Positions 16,916 through 26,524 of a DNA stretch of 64,000 nt are shown piece by piece. The DNA comes from Sulfurovum sp. AR (GTDB lineage Bacteria; Campylobacterota; Campylobacteria; Campylobacterales; Sulfurovaceae): positions 62,001 to 126,000 of the forward strand of contig NZ_AJLE01000002.1 in the NCBI RefSeq assembly GCF_000296775.1. The letters are read 5' to 3'. Both the position numbers and the translations under genes were made by a program. The notes under the pieces are model-generated. The model had not been told where the DNA came from, did no database searches, and worked only from the letters and a program-made list of their open reading frames with translations. Within the stretch, counting starts at the first letter, position 1. Each line of letters begins with the position of its first letter.

Positions 16916-19900
16916 TCAGACCTCCTTTTGTATTGGTTGATAATGTTCATATAGGTTTTGGTATCTTTTGTAGAGAGTCTGAGCTGTATGTGCCGCGGTT
17001 TTCAGGTAAGATCCTGCAGATTCAGCATTCATCTTCTCAACCATTTTAAATCGTGTTTCACGATACATAAAATCTTTGACATCTATTTTAGGACCTTTGT
17101 AGTCCAGTGTCATCGGATTTTCCCCTTCTTTGATCTTATCTGGGTTAAATCGGAAAATCGGCCATAATCCACTGTCAACAGCACGTTTTTGCTGATCAAA
17201 CCCGTATTTTAGATCATACCCGTGGGCGATGCAGTGCGAGTAGGCAATGATGATGGAAGGACCTTCATAACACTCTGCTTCAACAAAGGCTTTGACCGTT
17301 GCTTTGTCGTTCGCACCCAGTGAGACTTTTGCTACATAGACATTTTCGTAATTGATGGCCATGGCAGCAAGATCTTTCGGTACCCCTGCCTTTCCGTCTG
17401 CAGCGAACTTGGCCACAGCACCCGTCAGGGTGGCTTTGGACTGCTGGCCGCCGGTGTTGGAGTAGACCTGGGTATCGAGTACCAGAATATTGACGTTTTT
17501 CCCGCTGGCAAGCACATGATCCAGACCGCCATAGCCGATGTCATAGGCCCAGCCGTCTCCCCCGATGATCCAAACAGATTTTTTCACAAGATAATCTGCG
17601 ATCTCATGTAGTTTTTTTGCTTCATTGTCTTCACGTTCAGCAAGAGCAGATTTAAGCAGTGTAATCCGTTCCCTCTGCTCATTGAATTCTGTTTCATTCT
17701 TCTGAGAAGCACCCAGTATCGCTTCAACAAGTTTTTTGTCCAGACCATCTTGAAGTCCTTCAAGCAGGCTTCGGGCATGGGCTATGTGGTTATCGATGGC
17801 AAGGCGGAAGCCAAGACCGAACTCTGCATTGTCTTCAAAGAGTGAATTGGACCAGGCCGGTCCGCGTCCTTCATCATTTTTTCTCCATGGTGTGGTAGGA
17901 AGATTCCCTCCGTAGATGGAACTGCATCCAGTGGCGTTGGCAACGACCATCCTGTCACCAAAAAGCTGTGTAGCAAGTTTAATGTACGGGGTCTCTCCGC
18001 ACCCTGCACATGCACCGCTGAACTCAAAGAGAGGTTCAAGGAATTGTGACTCTTTTAGGTCATCATGGTCTAGTTTGGAACGCTCAACCTTTGGGAGTGA
18101 AGTAAAGTAATCCCACTGTGCAATCTTCTCTTCTTTAATGTCGGGAAGCGGGGTCATATTGATCGCTTTGAGGTTCGTTTGTGATTTGTTCTTTGCTGGG
18201 CACACTTCAGTGCAGAGCGAACATCCAGTACAGTCCTCGACCGCTACAGAGATATTGAAAAGATCATTTTCTCCGAATTTCTTTCCCTTGGCCAGTTTTG
18301 ATAGAAACCCTTCAGGCGCTTCATCCATAAAGGAGACATCAAAGACATTGGAGCGAATGACCGAGTGGGGACAAGCAGAGACACATTTGTTGCACTGGAT
18401 ACAGGTATCAGGGTCCCATACAGGCACTTCATGGGCAATGTTCCGTTTTTCGTACTGTGTGGTCCCTGTGGGCCATGTCCCGTCAGCCGGGATCTTGGAT
18501 ACTGGAAGTTCATCTCCCATGTAGGCACTCATTTTTCCGATCACTTCAGAAACGAATGGGCTTAGTACCCCTTTGAGTACAGGCTGAAGCTCTTGGGTAC
18601 TCTCTGCCTGTGTGGGAATATCGACTTCATAGAGATTCTCAAGTGTATTGTCCACGGCGGCAAAATTCATCTGTACAATGACATCACCTTTTTTTCCATA
18701 GCTTTTTTGGATCGAGTGTTTTATCTTGGCAATCGCTTCCTCTCTTGGAAGAATACCGCTGATGGCAAAGAAACAGGTCTGCATCACGGTATTGATACGA
18801 GACCCAATCTTACTTTCTTTGGCCACACTGTAGGCATCAATGACATAAAATTTAAGCCTTTTATCAATGATAAGTTTCAGGGTCACACGGGGAAGATGCT
18901 GCCATACTTCCTCTTTGTTGTGCGGGGTGTTCAGCAGAAAAACGGCACCTGGTTTAGCATGCTGCAGCAGATCGAGTTTTTCAAGAAATACAGATTGATG
19001 TACGGCGATAAAATCGGCTTCTTGTATCAGGTAGCTCGAGCGTATCGGATCGGGACCGAAACGAAGATGAGAAATGGTCATAGAACCGGATTTTTTGGAG
19101 TCATAGACAAAATACCCCTGGGCATAATAGTCTGTCTCTTCTCCGATGATCTTGATGGTATTTTTGTTGGCTCCTACCGTACCATCCGAGCCCAGTCCGT
19201 AAAAGAGGGCCTGAAACTGATTAGGGTTTTTTAAGATGAAATTATGATCATAATCAAGTGAAGTATGGGTAACATCATCGTCAATACCGATAGTAAAGTG
19301 ATTTTTCGGAGATGCTTTTGAAAGTTCCTTGTAGATCGCTAGTATCATAGCAGGAGTAAACTCTTTGGACGAGAGGCCGTAGCGTCCCCCGATGATAGTT
19401 GGCAGCTCAAAAGGTAGTTCGGTACGATGTTCATACAGTGCACTCACTACATCATGATAGAGTGGTTCACCCAGACTCCCTGATTCTTTGGTACGGTCAA
19501 GCACGGCAATGGACTTGACTGAGCTTGGAAGTGCATCAATGAATGTTTCGACCGCAAAAGGCAATGCCAGCCGTATCTTTATCATGCCCACTTTTTCATC
19601 TTGCGCATTCAGATAGAGTACACTCTCTTCTACTGCCTGGGTACCAGAACCCATCAATACGATCACTCTCTCAGCATCTTCAACACCGACATAATCAAAA
19701 AGCCGGTAGGATCTTCCGGTTAATTCGGCAAAGGTATCCATCTGCTCCTGCAAGATCTTAGGCAGTGCCTGATAATACTTATTGACACTTTCACGCCCTT
19801 GAAAATAGACATCGGGGTTTTGGGATGTACCACGAAGTACAGGGAGGTCAGGTGTCAGACCCCGTTTATGGTGTGCTTCGACCAGATCAAGGTTGATCAT

Positions 19901-20482
19901 GCTTTTGAGTACTTCATCAGGGAGTTTTTCGATACGATTCACTTCATGGGAGGTTCTAAATCCGTCAAAAAAATGTAAAAAAGGAATGCGTCCATGCAGG
20001 GTTGCTACCTGTGCAATAAGGGCAAAATCATGGGCTTCCTGTACGGAACCAGAGGCGAGTAGGGCAAACCCGGTCTGTCTTACTCCCATGACATCCTGAT
20101 GGTCACCAAAAATGGAGAGTGCCTGGGCAGCAAGAGAGCGAGAAGCCACATGAAATACCGTCGAAGTGAGCTCTCCTGCGATCTTATACATATTGGGTAT
20201 CATCAGCAGCAATCCCTGAGAAGCGGTAAAGGTCGTGGTCAGTGCACCTGCCTGCAAGGCACCGTGCACAGCACCGCTTGCGCCTCCTTCACTTTGCATT
20301 TCATACACTTCAGGCACCGTACCAAAAATATTCTTCTGTTTTTTGGCACTGTAAATATCACTGAATTCACCCATAGGAGAGGCGGGGGTGATAGGGTATA
20401 TGGCAATGACCTCATTGATCTTGTGGGCTACCATTGCAACGGCTTCATTGCCGTCAACCATCATAGTTGAATGCTCTGCCAT
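16916..20482 (-). CDS. nifJ: pyruvate:ferredoxin (flavodoxin) oxidoreductase, single-chain
   Basis: A 1188-residue fused enzyme that interconverts pyruvate + CoA and acetyl-CoA + CO2 using low-potential electron carriers; it serves CO2 fixation by the reductive TCA cycle or pyruvate oxidation. Domains in order: PFOR I (NEAVAMVAHKINEVIAIYPIT), CoA-binding middle part, a 2[4Fe-4S] ferredoxin domain (CIQCNKCVSACPHS and CTGCSLCTEVCP), and the TPP domain with GGDGWAYDIGYGG and SNTGGQ. The distal Cys pair CAGCGET is present. Of two ATGs, 20482 has AAAGGAG at 7-base spacing; the upstream one at 20488 is only one base from the SD. Confidence 0.95.
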   Translation of the reverse strand: MAEHSTMMVDGNEAVAMVAHKINEVIAIYPITPASPMGEFSDIYSAKKQKNIFGTVPEVYEMQSEGGASGAVHGALQAGALTTTFTASQGLLLMIPNMYKIAGELTSTVFHVASRSLAAQALSIFGDHQDVMGVRQTGFALLASGSVQEAHDFALIAQVATLHGRIPFLHFFDGFRTSHEVNRIEKLPDEVLKSMINLDLVEAHHKRGLTPDLPVLRGTSQNPDVYFQGRESVNKYYQALPKILQEQMDTFAELTGRSYRLFDYVGVEDAERVIVLMGSGTQAVEESVLYLNAQDEKVGMIKIRLALPFAVETFIDALPSSVKSIAVLDRTKESGSLGEPLYHDVVSALYEHRTELPFELPTIIGGRYGLSSKEFTPAMILAIYKELSKASPKNHFTIGIDDDVTHTSLDYDHNFILKNPNQFQALFYGLGSDGTVGANKNTIKIIGEETDYYAQGYFVYDSKKSGSMTISHLRFGPDPIRSSYLIQEADFIAVHQSVFLEKLDLLQHAKPGAVFLLNTPHNKEEVWQHLPRVTLKLIIDKRLKFYVIDAYSVAKESKIGSRINTVMQTCFFAISGILPREEAIAKIKHSIQKSYGKKGDVIVQMNFAAVDNTLENLYEVDIPTQAESTQELQPVLKGVLSPFVSEVIGKMSAYMGDELPVSKIPADGTWPTGTTQYEKRNIAHEVPVWDPDTCIQCNKCVSACPHSVIRSNVFDVSFMDEAPEGFLSKLAKGKKFGENDLFNISVAVEDCTGCSLCTEVCPAKNKSQTNLKAINMTPLPDIKEEKIAQWDYFTSLPKVERSKLDHDDLKESQFLEPLFEFSGACAGCGETPYIKLATQLFGDRMVVANATGCSSIYGGNLPTTPWRKNDEGRGPAWSNSLFEDNAEFGLGFRLAIDNHIAHARSLLEGLQDGLDKKLVEAILGASQKNETEFNEQRERITLLKSALAEREDNEAKKLHEIADYLVKKSVWIIGGDGWAYDIGYGGLDHVLASGKNVNILVLDTQVYSNTGGQQSKATLTGAVAKFAADGKAGVPKDLAAMAINYENVYVAKVSLGANDKATVKAFVEAECYEGPSIIIAYSHCIAHGYDLKYGFDQQKRAVDSGLWPIFRFNPDKIKEGENPMTLDYKGPKIDVKDFMYRETRFKMVEKMNAESAGSYLKTAAHTAQTLYKRYQNLYEHYQPIQKEV

Positions 20483-20675
20483 GATCATACTCCTTTAGTT
20501 GTCTGTCAAAAAGTTCATAAACTATATTGCCTTTAAGTGATCACAATATAAACGCATCAAATAGTATTTGCTAAGATGACTTGTATCGGTCATTCTTATA
20601 TTGTAGCGTGTATCCCTAAAATATCTCTATGAAATATTTAAGCCTTCAATTTGATTTTATTGTTTTAATTATATT

Positions 20676-20703
20676 TTGCACTTATTTTGTTTTATGGTAA
20701 GAT
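20676..20703 (+). promoter_or_regulatory. candidate promoter of the antiporter/ATPase operon
   Basis: TTGCAC (20676-20681) and TAAGAT (20698-20703) are separated by 16 bases in a very AT-rich stretch between the divergent nifJ and antiporter genes. It lies 30 bases before the antiporter ATG, which has the SD AGGTGG. Confidence 0.4.
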
Positions 20704-20733
20704 TTAATAAACTGCTCGAAAGGTGGAATAGGT

Positions 20734-21945
20734 ATGAATGAATTAGAGTTGGGAGAACTTCTTTTAACTTTTGCCTTGGTATTTGCTTTCACTTATGCAC
20801 TTGCTTTTTTACTTTCAAGATTTCGTATACCCAGTATACTTGCCGCACTATTTGTTGGAATTGCGCTTAGTTATACCTCTTTTTCTACATTGATCCACGG
20901 TAATCCTGATTTTGAAAGTACTTTTTCCTTTCTTTCTGATCTTGGTGTTCTTTTTCTACTTTTCTATATAGGCTTACAGATAGATTTGACTGAGATGAAG
21001 AAATCAAGTTCGGATATAGCATGGCTTACATTGTTCAATACGATCATTCCTTTTATCTTTGGTGTGATGGCTATGCTTTTATATGATTATGGATGGGCGA
21101 TCGCATTGGTAATAGGTTTGACACGTATGCCAACGGCTGAAGCCGTTATCGTGCCTATCTTAGATGAGTATAAAATGCTCAAAACACGTATCGGTACGTT
21201 TATTATCGGTGCGGGAGTCCTTGATGATGTGATTGAAGTGATATTAGTTGGTATCGTTTCTATCTGGATAGGAGCAAGAACAGGCCAAAGTCATGGAGGG
21301 GTATTAGGGCTGTTTGCCGGTATTATGACATTTATTTTACTTTCTTGGATTTTATATCAATGGATGCCTAGGATTCTGCAAAAGTGGGAACCAAAAAATT
21401 TAAGTGCTCTGATGATCTTCTCATTGATCATTTTATTTGGTTTTGGCGGTTTTGGAGAGTATGTCGAACTGGGGATGGTTGTAGGTGCTATTACTGCAGG
21501 GATTATTATGCGTCCTCTTTTTGAACATGAAGAACAGAAGGGTGAATTGCTTGCTAAAACAACACAGACCTTAAGTTATGGTTTTTTTGGTGTAATCTTC
21601 TTCTTTTGGGTCGGGTTTAATGCTGATATGGAAGGATTCCTGCAGGAGCCGCTTTTAGCTATCATACTCTATCTTGCAGGTACATTTGGCAAGCTATTTG
21701 GTGTTTTGCTCATGGTACCAATGAAAAAAATGTGTCTAAAAGAGGCGATAATAGTAGGAGTAGGTCTTGATGCTAGACTGACAACAGAGATCATCGTTGC
21801 ACAGTTACTTTTTAGTGCAGCGATCATCGATATAAAACTCTTTACGGCACTGGTCGCTGCATCCTCTTTTACTGCGATAACGGTACCCATCATCTTTTCA
21901 CTCTTGATACGTTTTTGGGGTGACGAGGTTTACCATGAAAAATAG
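20734..21945 (+). CDS. cation:proton antiporter (CPA2 type)
   Basis: A 403-residue inner-membrane protein with about 12 hydrophobic segments, of the Na+/H+ exchanger family. Visible signatures are RFRIPSILAALFVGIAL near the start, LFLLFYIGLQIDLTEMKK (the helix-broken TM4 region), and GAGVLDDVIEVILVGIV with the paired Asp residues that form the ion site in TM5. It lacks the KefC/TrkA-N tail. It exchanges Na+ or K+ for protons. Its 3' end overlaps the P-type ATPase gene by 11 bases, so the two are expressed together as an ion-homeostasis unit. Confidence 0.88.
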   Translation: MNELELGELLLTFALVFAFTYALAFLLSRFRIPSILAALFVGIALSYTSFSTLIHGNPDFESTFSFLSDLGVLFLLFYIGLQIDLTEMKKSSSDIAWLTLFNTIIPFIFGVMAMLLYDYGWAIALVIGLTRMPTAEAVIVPILDEYKMLKTRIGTFIIGAGVLDDVIEVILVGIVSIWIGARTGQSHGGVLGLFAGIMTFILLSWILYQWMPRILQKWEPKNLSALMIFSLIILFGFGGFGEYVELGMVVGAITAGIIMRPLFEHEEQKGELLAKTTQTLSYGFFGVIFFFWVGFNADMEGFLQEPLLAIILYLAGTFGKLFGVLLMVPMKKMCLKEAIIVGVGLDARLTTEIIVAQLLFSAAIIDIKLFTALVAASSFTAITVPIIFSLLIRFWGDEVYHEK

Positions 21946-24613
21946 TGTTCAATGGCAGACAAAAGATATAAATGATCTCCTCAGTGCTTTAAACAGTGAT
22001 ATACAAACCGGATTAAGTGAAGAGGAAGCGAAACATAGGGTTGAAGTATATGGACCGAATGAACTTGTTCGTATAGAAAAATCTCCCTGGTATCAAGTAT
22101 TTCTACGTCAGTTTACGAATGTACTTATCCTTATACTCATAGTTGCAGCAGCGATCTCTTTGGCCATTGGTGAATTGGGTGATGCTGTCACTATTTTAGT
22201 AATCATTGTACTTAACGGTATTCTCGGATTTGTTCAGGAGTTCAAGGCCGAAAATGCCATTGAAGTATTAAGAAAGATGTTGCATCCAAAGTGCAAGGTA
22301 CTTCGTGCATCCAAAGAGCAGATCATTGATGCCAAAATGCTTGTTCCCGGAGATATTGTCTTATTGGAGATAGGTGACAGGGTACCTGCAGATCTGAGGC
22401 TTATTCAAAGTTTTAACCTAAAAGTGGATGAGTCTTCCCTGACAGGTGAATCCGCCTCAGTCTTTAAAAAAGTGGATACGGTAGATAAAGATACTCCTCT
22501 TTCAGAACAGTCTGATATGGCCTGGATGGGTACAGCAGTGGTGAATGGAAGAGGAACGGGGATAGTGGTTGAGACTGGTATGCAAACCCAGTTTGGAAAA
22601 ATTGCACGTATGACGCAGAGTGTCGATACAGTCAAAACACCTCTACAAAAGAAACTTGCTGTATTGGGTAAAAAACTGGGGATCTATTCTGTAGCTATTT
22701 CTATACTTGTTGCTTTGATCGGATGGCTTCTTGGCAAAGATCTTTTTGAGATGTTTCTGACGGGGGTCGCATTGGCTGTTGCTGTGGTACCTGAAGGACT
22801 TCCTGCAGTTGTGACGATCACACTGGCACTTGGTATCAAGGCTATGGCAAAGCAAAAAGCACTTTTGAGACGCTTGCAGGCTGCAGAAACACTTGGTGCA
22901 GCAACCACGATATGTACAGATAAGACTGGAACATTGACGCAAAACCAGATGACTGTAAAAAAGATCTGGCTTCTCTCCGGAGAGATCGAAGTAACCGGAA
23001 GTGGCTATGAACCTAAGGGTCATTTTGAAGTAGCAGGGGAGAAGATCGATCATAAGAGCCATACAGACTTGATGATGCTGTTAAAAAGTGCTTTGATATG
23101 TAATCATGCCAAAGTACAAAAAAACAATGCAGATTGGGAAGTGATCGGTGAACCTACAGAAGCATCCTTGGTTGTTTCCGCCTACAAAGCAGGTCTTTAT
23201 GATGATGAGAATGATACTAGAGTAAGCGAATTTTCTTTTAACTCCAGCCGGAAACGTATGAGCGTTATTGTACATGAAAAAGATACTTTGACAGCCTATG
23301 TCAAAGGTGCTCCGGAAGTCATCCTTGAAAGAAGTACTCAGGTGTTCAAAGATGGGAAGGTACTTCCTTTGGAAGAATCCTATAAAAAAGAGATTGAATC
23401 AGCGTATAAAAAGATGGCTACCAATGGACTACGAACACTTGCCATTGCTTTTAGGAGACTTCCTGTTGATACAACACTTTTAGAAGAGAGTGTTGAGAAC
23501 TCATTGGTTTTACTTGGTTTTGTAGGGATCATAGATCCACCGCATGAAGAAGTTCCTGAAGCTATTCATATGGCTAAAACAGCTGGTATCGATATTATTA
23601 TGATCACTGGGGATAATGCGGATACAGCACTCTCTATTGCCCACACGATCGGTCTGGAAGTAGACAGAGCGATAACATCAAGTGAACTTTCTCAAATGGA
23701 TAATGATACATTAGGTACGGTATTACAGGAAAAGGTATTATTCGCAAGAGCAAGGCCCGAAGATAAACTCAGAATTGTAAATACCCTTAAAGCGAGAGAT
23801 GAAGTGGTCGCAATGACTGGTGATGGGGTGAATGATGCTCCGGCACTGAAAGAAGCAGATATTGGTATAGCTATGGGGAAAAAAGGTACGGATGTCGCTA
23901 AAAGCGCTTCTGATATTGTATTAGTGGATGATAACTTTGCATCTATTATTAATGCAGTAAAAGAGGGACGACGGGAGTATGATAATATTAAAAAATTCGT
24001 GCAGTACCTTATGGCATCCAACAGTGGTGAGGTCATCGTCATCTTTTTAAATATTTTATTGGGCGGACCACTGGTCCTTATCCCTGTACAGATATTGTGG
24101 ATGAATCTTATCACCGATGGTATGACAGCGATTGCTCTGGGTGTGGAACCGGCAGAAAAAGGTATTATGAAGCGACCGCCAAGAGAGGTAGATGAACCTA
24201 TCCTTGACCGTGGTGGCACTATTATGATTGCTGTGTTAGGGACTTATGTAGGATTGGTAACGCTTTGGCTTTTTCATTACTATCTTGCAAAAGATCCTCA
24301 AAATGGCATGGTGCTTGCACAGACCATAGCATTTACGGGGATCATTATTCTTGAGAAGATGATCGTGCTGAATTTTCGTTCACTACGTGAGCCTATCAAT
24401 GTCATAGGTTTTTTCACAAACAAGTGGCTTCTATTGGCTATCGCACTCACTTTGGGACTGCAGGCATGTGCCGTCTATGTGCCGTTTTTACAAAGTGCAT
24501 TGCATACGACTGCTATGAGTTGGGAAGATTGGGGTATTATAGTGTTAGTCTCATTACCAATATTTATTTTGACAGAGCTTTATAAATGGATCAGGTGGAC
24601 CAAATGGAAATAG
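21935..24613 (+). CDS. P-type (type II) cation ATPase, probable Ca2+ pump
   Basis: An 892-residue pump. Order: N-terminal cation-ATPase domain, TM1-2, actuator loop with SLTGES, TM3-4 with VPEGLPAVVT (ion-site Glu), the phosphorylation loop ICTDKTGTLTQNQMT, the hinge MTGDGVNDAPALKEAD, then six more membrane segments. Ion-site residues seen in SERCA are kept: N and E in ASNSGEVIVIF and N, T, D in LWMNLITDG. This supports Ca2+ export. I chose ATG 21935 after GACGAGG; the longer reading from 21920 has no SD. It overlaps the antiporter upstream and the DUF4010 gene downstream. Confidence 0.9.
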   Translation: MKNSVQWQTKDINDLLSALNSDIQTGLSEEEAKHRVEVYGPNELVRIEKSPWYQVFLRQFTNVLILILIVAAAISLAIGELGDAVTILVIIVLNGILGFVQEFKAENAIEVLRKMLHPKCKVLRASKEQIIDAKMLVPGDIVLLEIGDRVPADLRLIQSFNLKVDESSLTGESASVFKKVDTVDKDTPLSEQSDMAWMGTAVVNGRGTGIVVETGMQTQFGKIARMTQSVDTVKTPLQKKLAVLGKKLGIYSVAISILVALIGWLLGKDLFEMFLTGVALAVAVVPEGLPAVVTITLALGIKAMAKQKALLRRLQAAETLGAATTICTDKTGTLTQNQMTVKKIWLLSGEIEVTGSGYEPKGHFEVAGEKIDHKSHTDLMMLLKSALICNHAKVQKNNADWEVIGEPTEASLVVSAYKAGLYDDENDTRVSEFSFNSSRKRMSVIVHEKDTLTAYVKGAPEVILERSTQVFKDGKVLPLEESYKKEIESAYKKMATNGLRTLAIAFRRLPVDTTLLEESVENSLVLLGFVGIIDPPHEEVPEAIHMAKTAGIDIIMITGDNADTALSIAHTIGLEVDRAITSSELSQMDNDTLGTVLQEKVLFARARPEDKLRIVNTLKARDEVVAMTGDGVNDAPALKEADIGIAMGKKGTDVAKSASDIVLVDDNFASIINAVKEGRREYDNIKKFVQYLMASNSGEVIVIFLNILLGGPLVLIPVQILWMNLITDGMTAIALGVEPAEKGIMKRPPREVDEPILDRGGTIMIAVLGTYVGLVTLWLFHYYLAKDPQNGMVLAQTIAFTGIIILEKMIVLNFRSLREPINVIGFFTNKWLLLAIALTLGLQACAVYVPFLQSALHTTAMSWEDWGIIVLVSLPIFILTELYKWIRWTKWK

Positions 24614-25854
24614 ATATCATAAGAAAAATTGCTATTACCCTTATCATAGGCTTTATGATAGGTTTACAACGTGAAATGCGTGAACATAGTAAAGAACATA
24701 TTAGATCTGCAGGTACAAGAACATTTACACTGATCGCTCTTTTAGGGTATTTGAGTGCATGGATGCAGACATTTATACCATATTTTCTGCATGTATCACT
24801 TTTTTTATTTGGATCATTGATCTTAGCTACCTATGTCTATAAAACAGTTAAGAGTGATTCACATGGTACAACGACTGAGATCGCTGCATTTGTGACGTAT
24901 ATTCTGGGGATGATGATGTATCTCTCATTGGAAGATTATGCTGTATTCATAGCGGTGATCATGTTGCTGATACTGGAGATCAAAAGTACACTTGCTAAGG
25001 TAGAACAGGAGATCACACAGACCGATATCAAATCCGCCACGCTTTTTTTGGTCATGACCTTTGTTGTCCTGCCTCTGCTCCCCAATGAAATGGTCGATCC
25101 TTTTGGTGTGTTCAACCCCTATAAAACATGGCTGATGGTCGTTCTGATAGCCGGTATCTCTTTTATCGGTTACATAGCCATTAAGATACTTGGAAATAAA
25201 AGAGGGGTATATATGACGGGTATATTTGGAGGTCTTGTATCGTCAACCGCTGTCTCCATCAGCCTTTCAAAACTCTATGCATTGGAGAAAACATATCTGA
25301 AAAACTTTGCCGGTGGGATGGCCATTGCTTCAACGATTATGTATCTAAGGGTACTTGCTGAAACTGCCGTTTTCAATTCTGATCTCGCTAAGTCACTGGC
25401 ACTCCCCTATATTTCAGGCACCATAGTGGGATTGGTATTTGTTTCGTATCTTTATAAACATGAAAAGGTCTATAAAGTAGAACATATAGCTGTGACCACC
25501 AATCCTCTTGAACTCTCACAGGCACTGAAGTTAGGTTTGCTGTTTGGAATTATTTTCGGTTCGATCTATATCTTTCAGTCAGAATTTGGAGATTCAGGTG
25601 TCTATATCATCTCCTTTTTATCGGGATTAACGGATGTAGATGCCATTACACTCTCTTTATCCCAGATTGCAACAGTGAAGATATCCGAACTTACAGCCAT
25701 GTACGGGATCATGATTGCAACGGTTGTAAACTCTATCGTAAAACTGGGTATTGTTTTTGCTTTGGGAGGAAAAAAAGTAGGCATGATTATGGCCCTTTTT
25801 TATCTATTGAGTATAGGGGTGATGGTGATTACTTTTGGTATGATGCATATATAA
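24604..25854 (+). CDS. MgtC/SapB N-terminal domain plus DUF4010 membrane protein
   Basis: A 416-residue inner-membrane protein with about 12 hydrophobic segments. The first 140 residues are MgtC/SapB-like (ALTLIIGFMIGLQREMREH, RSAGTRTFTLIALLG); the rest is DUF4010, with GVYMTGIFGGLVSSTAVSISLS and FLSGLTDVDAITLSLSQIA. The family is linked to magnesium and ion homeostasis, but transport is not demonstrated for this branch. ATG 24604 has AGGTGG 5 bases upstream and overlaps the ATPase stop by 10 bases. Confidence 0.85.
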   Translation: MEIDIIRKIAITLIIGFMIGLQREMREHSKEHIRSAGTRTFTLIALLGYLSAWMQTFIPYFLHVSLFLFGSLILATYVYKTVKSDSHGTTTEIAAFVTYILGMMMYLSLEDYAVFIAVIMLLILEIKSTLAKVEQEITQTDIKSATLFLVMTFVVLPLLPNEMVDPFGVFNPYKTWLMVVLIAGISFIGYIAIKILGNKRGVYMTGIFGGLVSSTAVSISLSKLYALEKTYLKNFAGGMAIASTIMYLRVLAETAVFNSDLAKSLALPYISGTIVGLVFVSYLYKHEKVYKVEHIAVTTNPLELSQALKLGLLFGIIFGSIYIFQSEFGDSGVYIISFLSGLTDVDAITLSLSQIATVKISELTAMYGIMIATVVNSIVKLGIVFALGGKKVGMIMALFYLLSIGVMVITFGMMHI

Positions 25855-25949
25855 GGTTTTCATAGAAGATATTTTTGATAGATTTCTGCTTAATAAACAG
25901 TTTAGAGTCTACGTTTAACCTGAGATTATTCTATCATATATATTTGTGT

Positions 25950-25955
25950 TATAAT
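25950..25955 (+). promoter_or_regulatory. candidate -10 box of the psiE-like gene
   Basis: TATAAT within TGTGTTATAATATC in the 176-base gap after the DUF4010 gene, 75 bases before the next ATG. No clear -35 hexamer is seen. It would give the psiE/second-ATPase pair a promoter of its own. Confidence 0.35.
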
Positions 25956-26030
25956 ATCTAAGAGGTGCCTTGTTCTATCAATAAAGTACAAGGCAGATAG
26001 CATTATCATGATGAACTATAGGATAAGCAG

Positions 26031-26501
26031 ATGGATAATGAAAACAAAAAGGATACTTTTGTAGACATTGGTCATGAATTGACGGATAAGGTAGAAGACC
26101 CCTTTATAGATTTTCTTCACAAGATCATACGTATGGCAGTAAAAGTGCTGGCGACTTTGATGGTTTTGGTTATTGTCTGGGGTATAGGTGATGTCATTTA
26201 TGTTTTGTATCAGCGTCTAGCATCCCCGCCATATCTGCTGTTAAATATCAGTGATATTCTAGCGACTTTTGGTGCCTTTCTTGCCGTTCTGATCGCTATA
26301 GAGATCTTTATAAACATTACACTTTATCTCAAAACCAATGTGATACCCGTTAGACTGGTTGTTGCAACTGCACTCATGGCAATTTCACGTAAAGTGATTA
26401 TTTTTGATTTCAAAGAGATCACACCTTTTTTTGTACTTAGCACAGCAGCGGTTGTCTTGGCTTTGGGGATCACATATTGGCTGATCACTAAGGAAACCTA
26501 A
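26031..26501 (+). CDS. PsiE-like (phosphate-starvation-inducible E) membrane protein
   Basis: A 156-residue inner-membrane protein with four hydrophobic segments and the PsiE family pattern: IDFLHKIIRMAVKVLATLMVLVIVW, a central FLAVLIAIEIFINITLYL, and RLVVATALMAISRKVIIFDF. PsiE was named from phosphate-starvation induction in E. coli; the molecular role is unknown. The N-terminal 30 residues are acidic and cytoplasmic. It lies 23 bases before the second P-type ATPase and is likely co-transcribed with it. Confidence 0.8.
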   Translation: MDNENKKDTFVDIGHELTDKVEDPFIDFLHKIIRMAVKVLATLMVLVIVWGIGDVIYVLYQRLASPPYLLLNISDILATFGAFLAVLIAIEIFINITLYLKTNVIPVRLVVATALMAISRKVIIFDFKEITPFFVLSTAAVVLALGITYWLITKET

Positions 26502-26524
26502 CAACTGTCTAGAAAGGTGCAACC

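Noticed and set aside
18593-19234. Long open frame (213 codons) on the + strand opposite nifJ
   Set aside because: It lies entirely within the well-supported nifJ gene, has no family features, and is explained by codon bias of the minus-strand gene.
25849-25862. TATAAGGTTTTC near the end of the DUF4010 gene as a further repeat copy
   Set aside because: Only the right half matches; there is no left arm.
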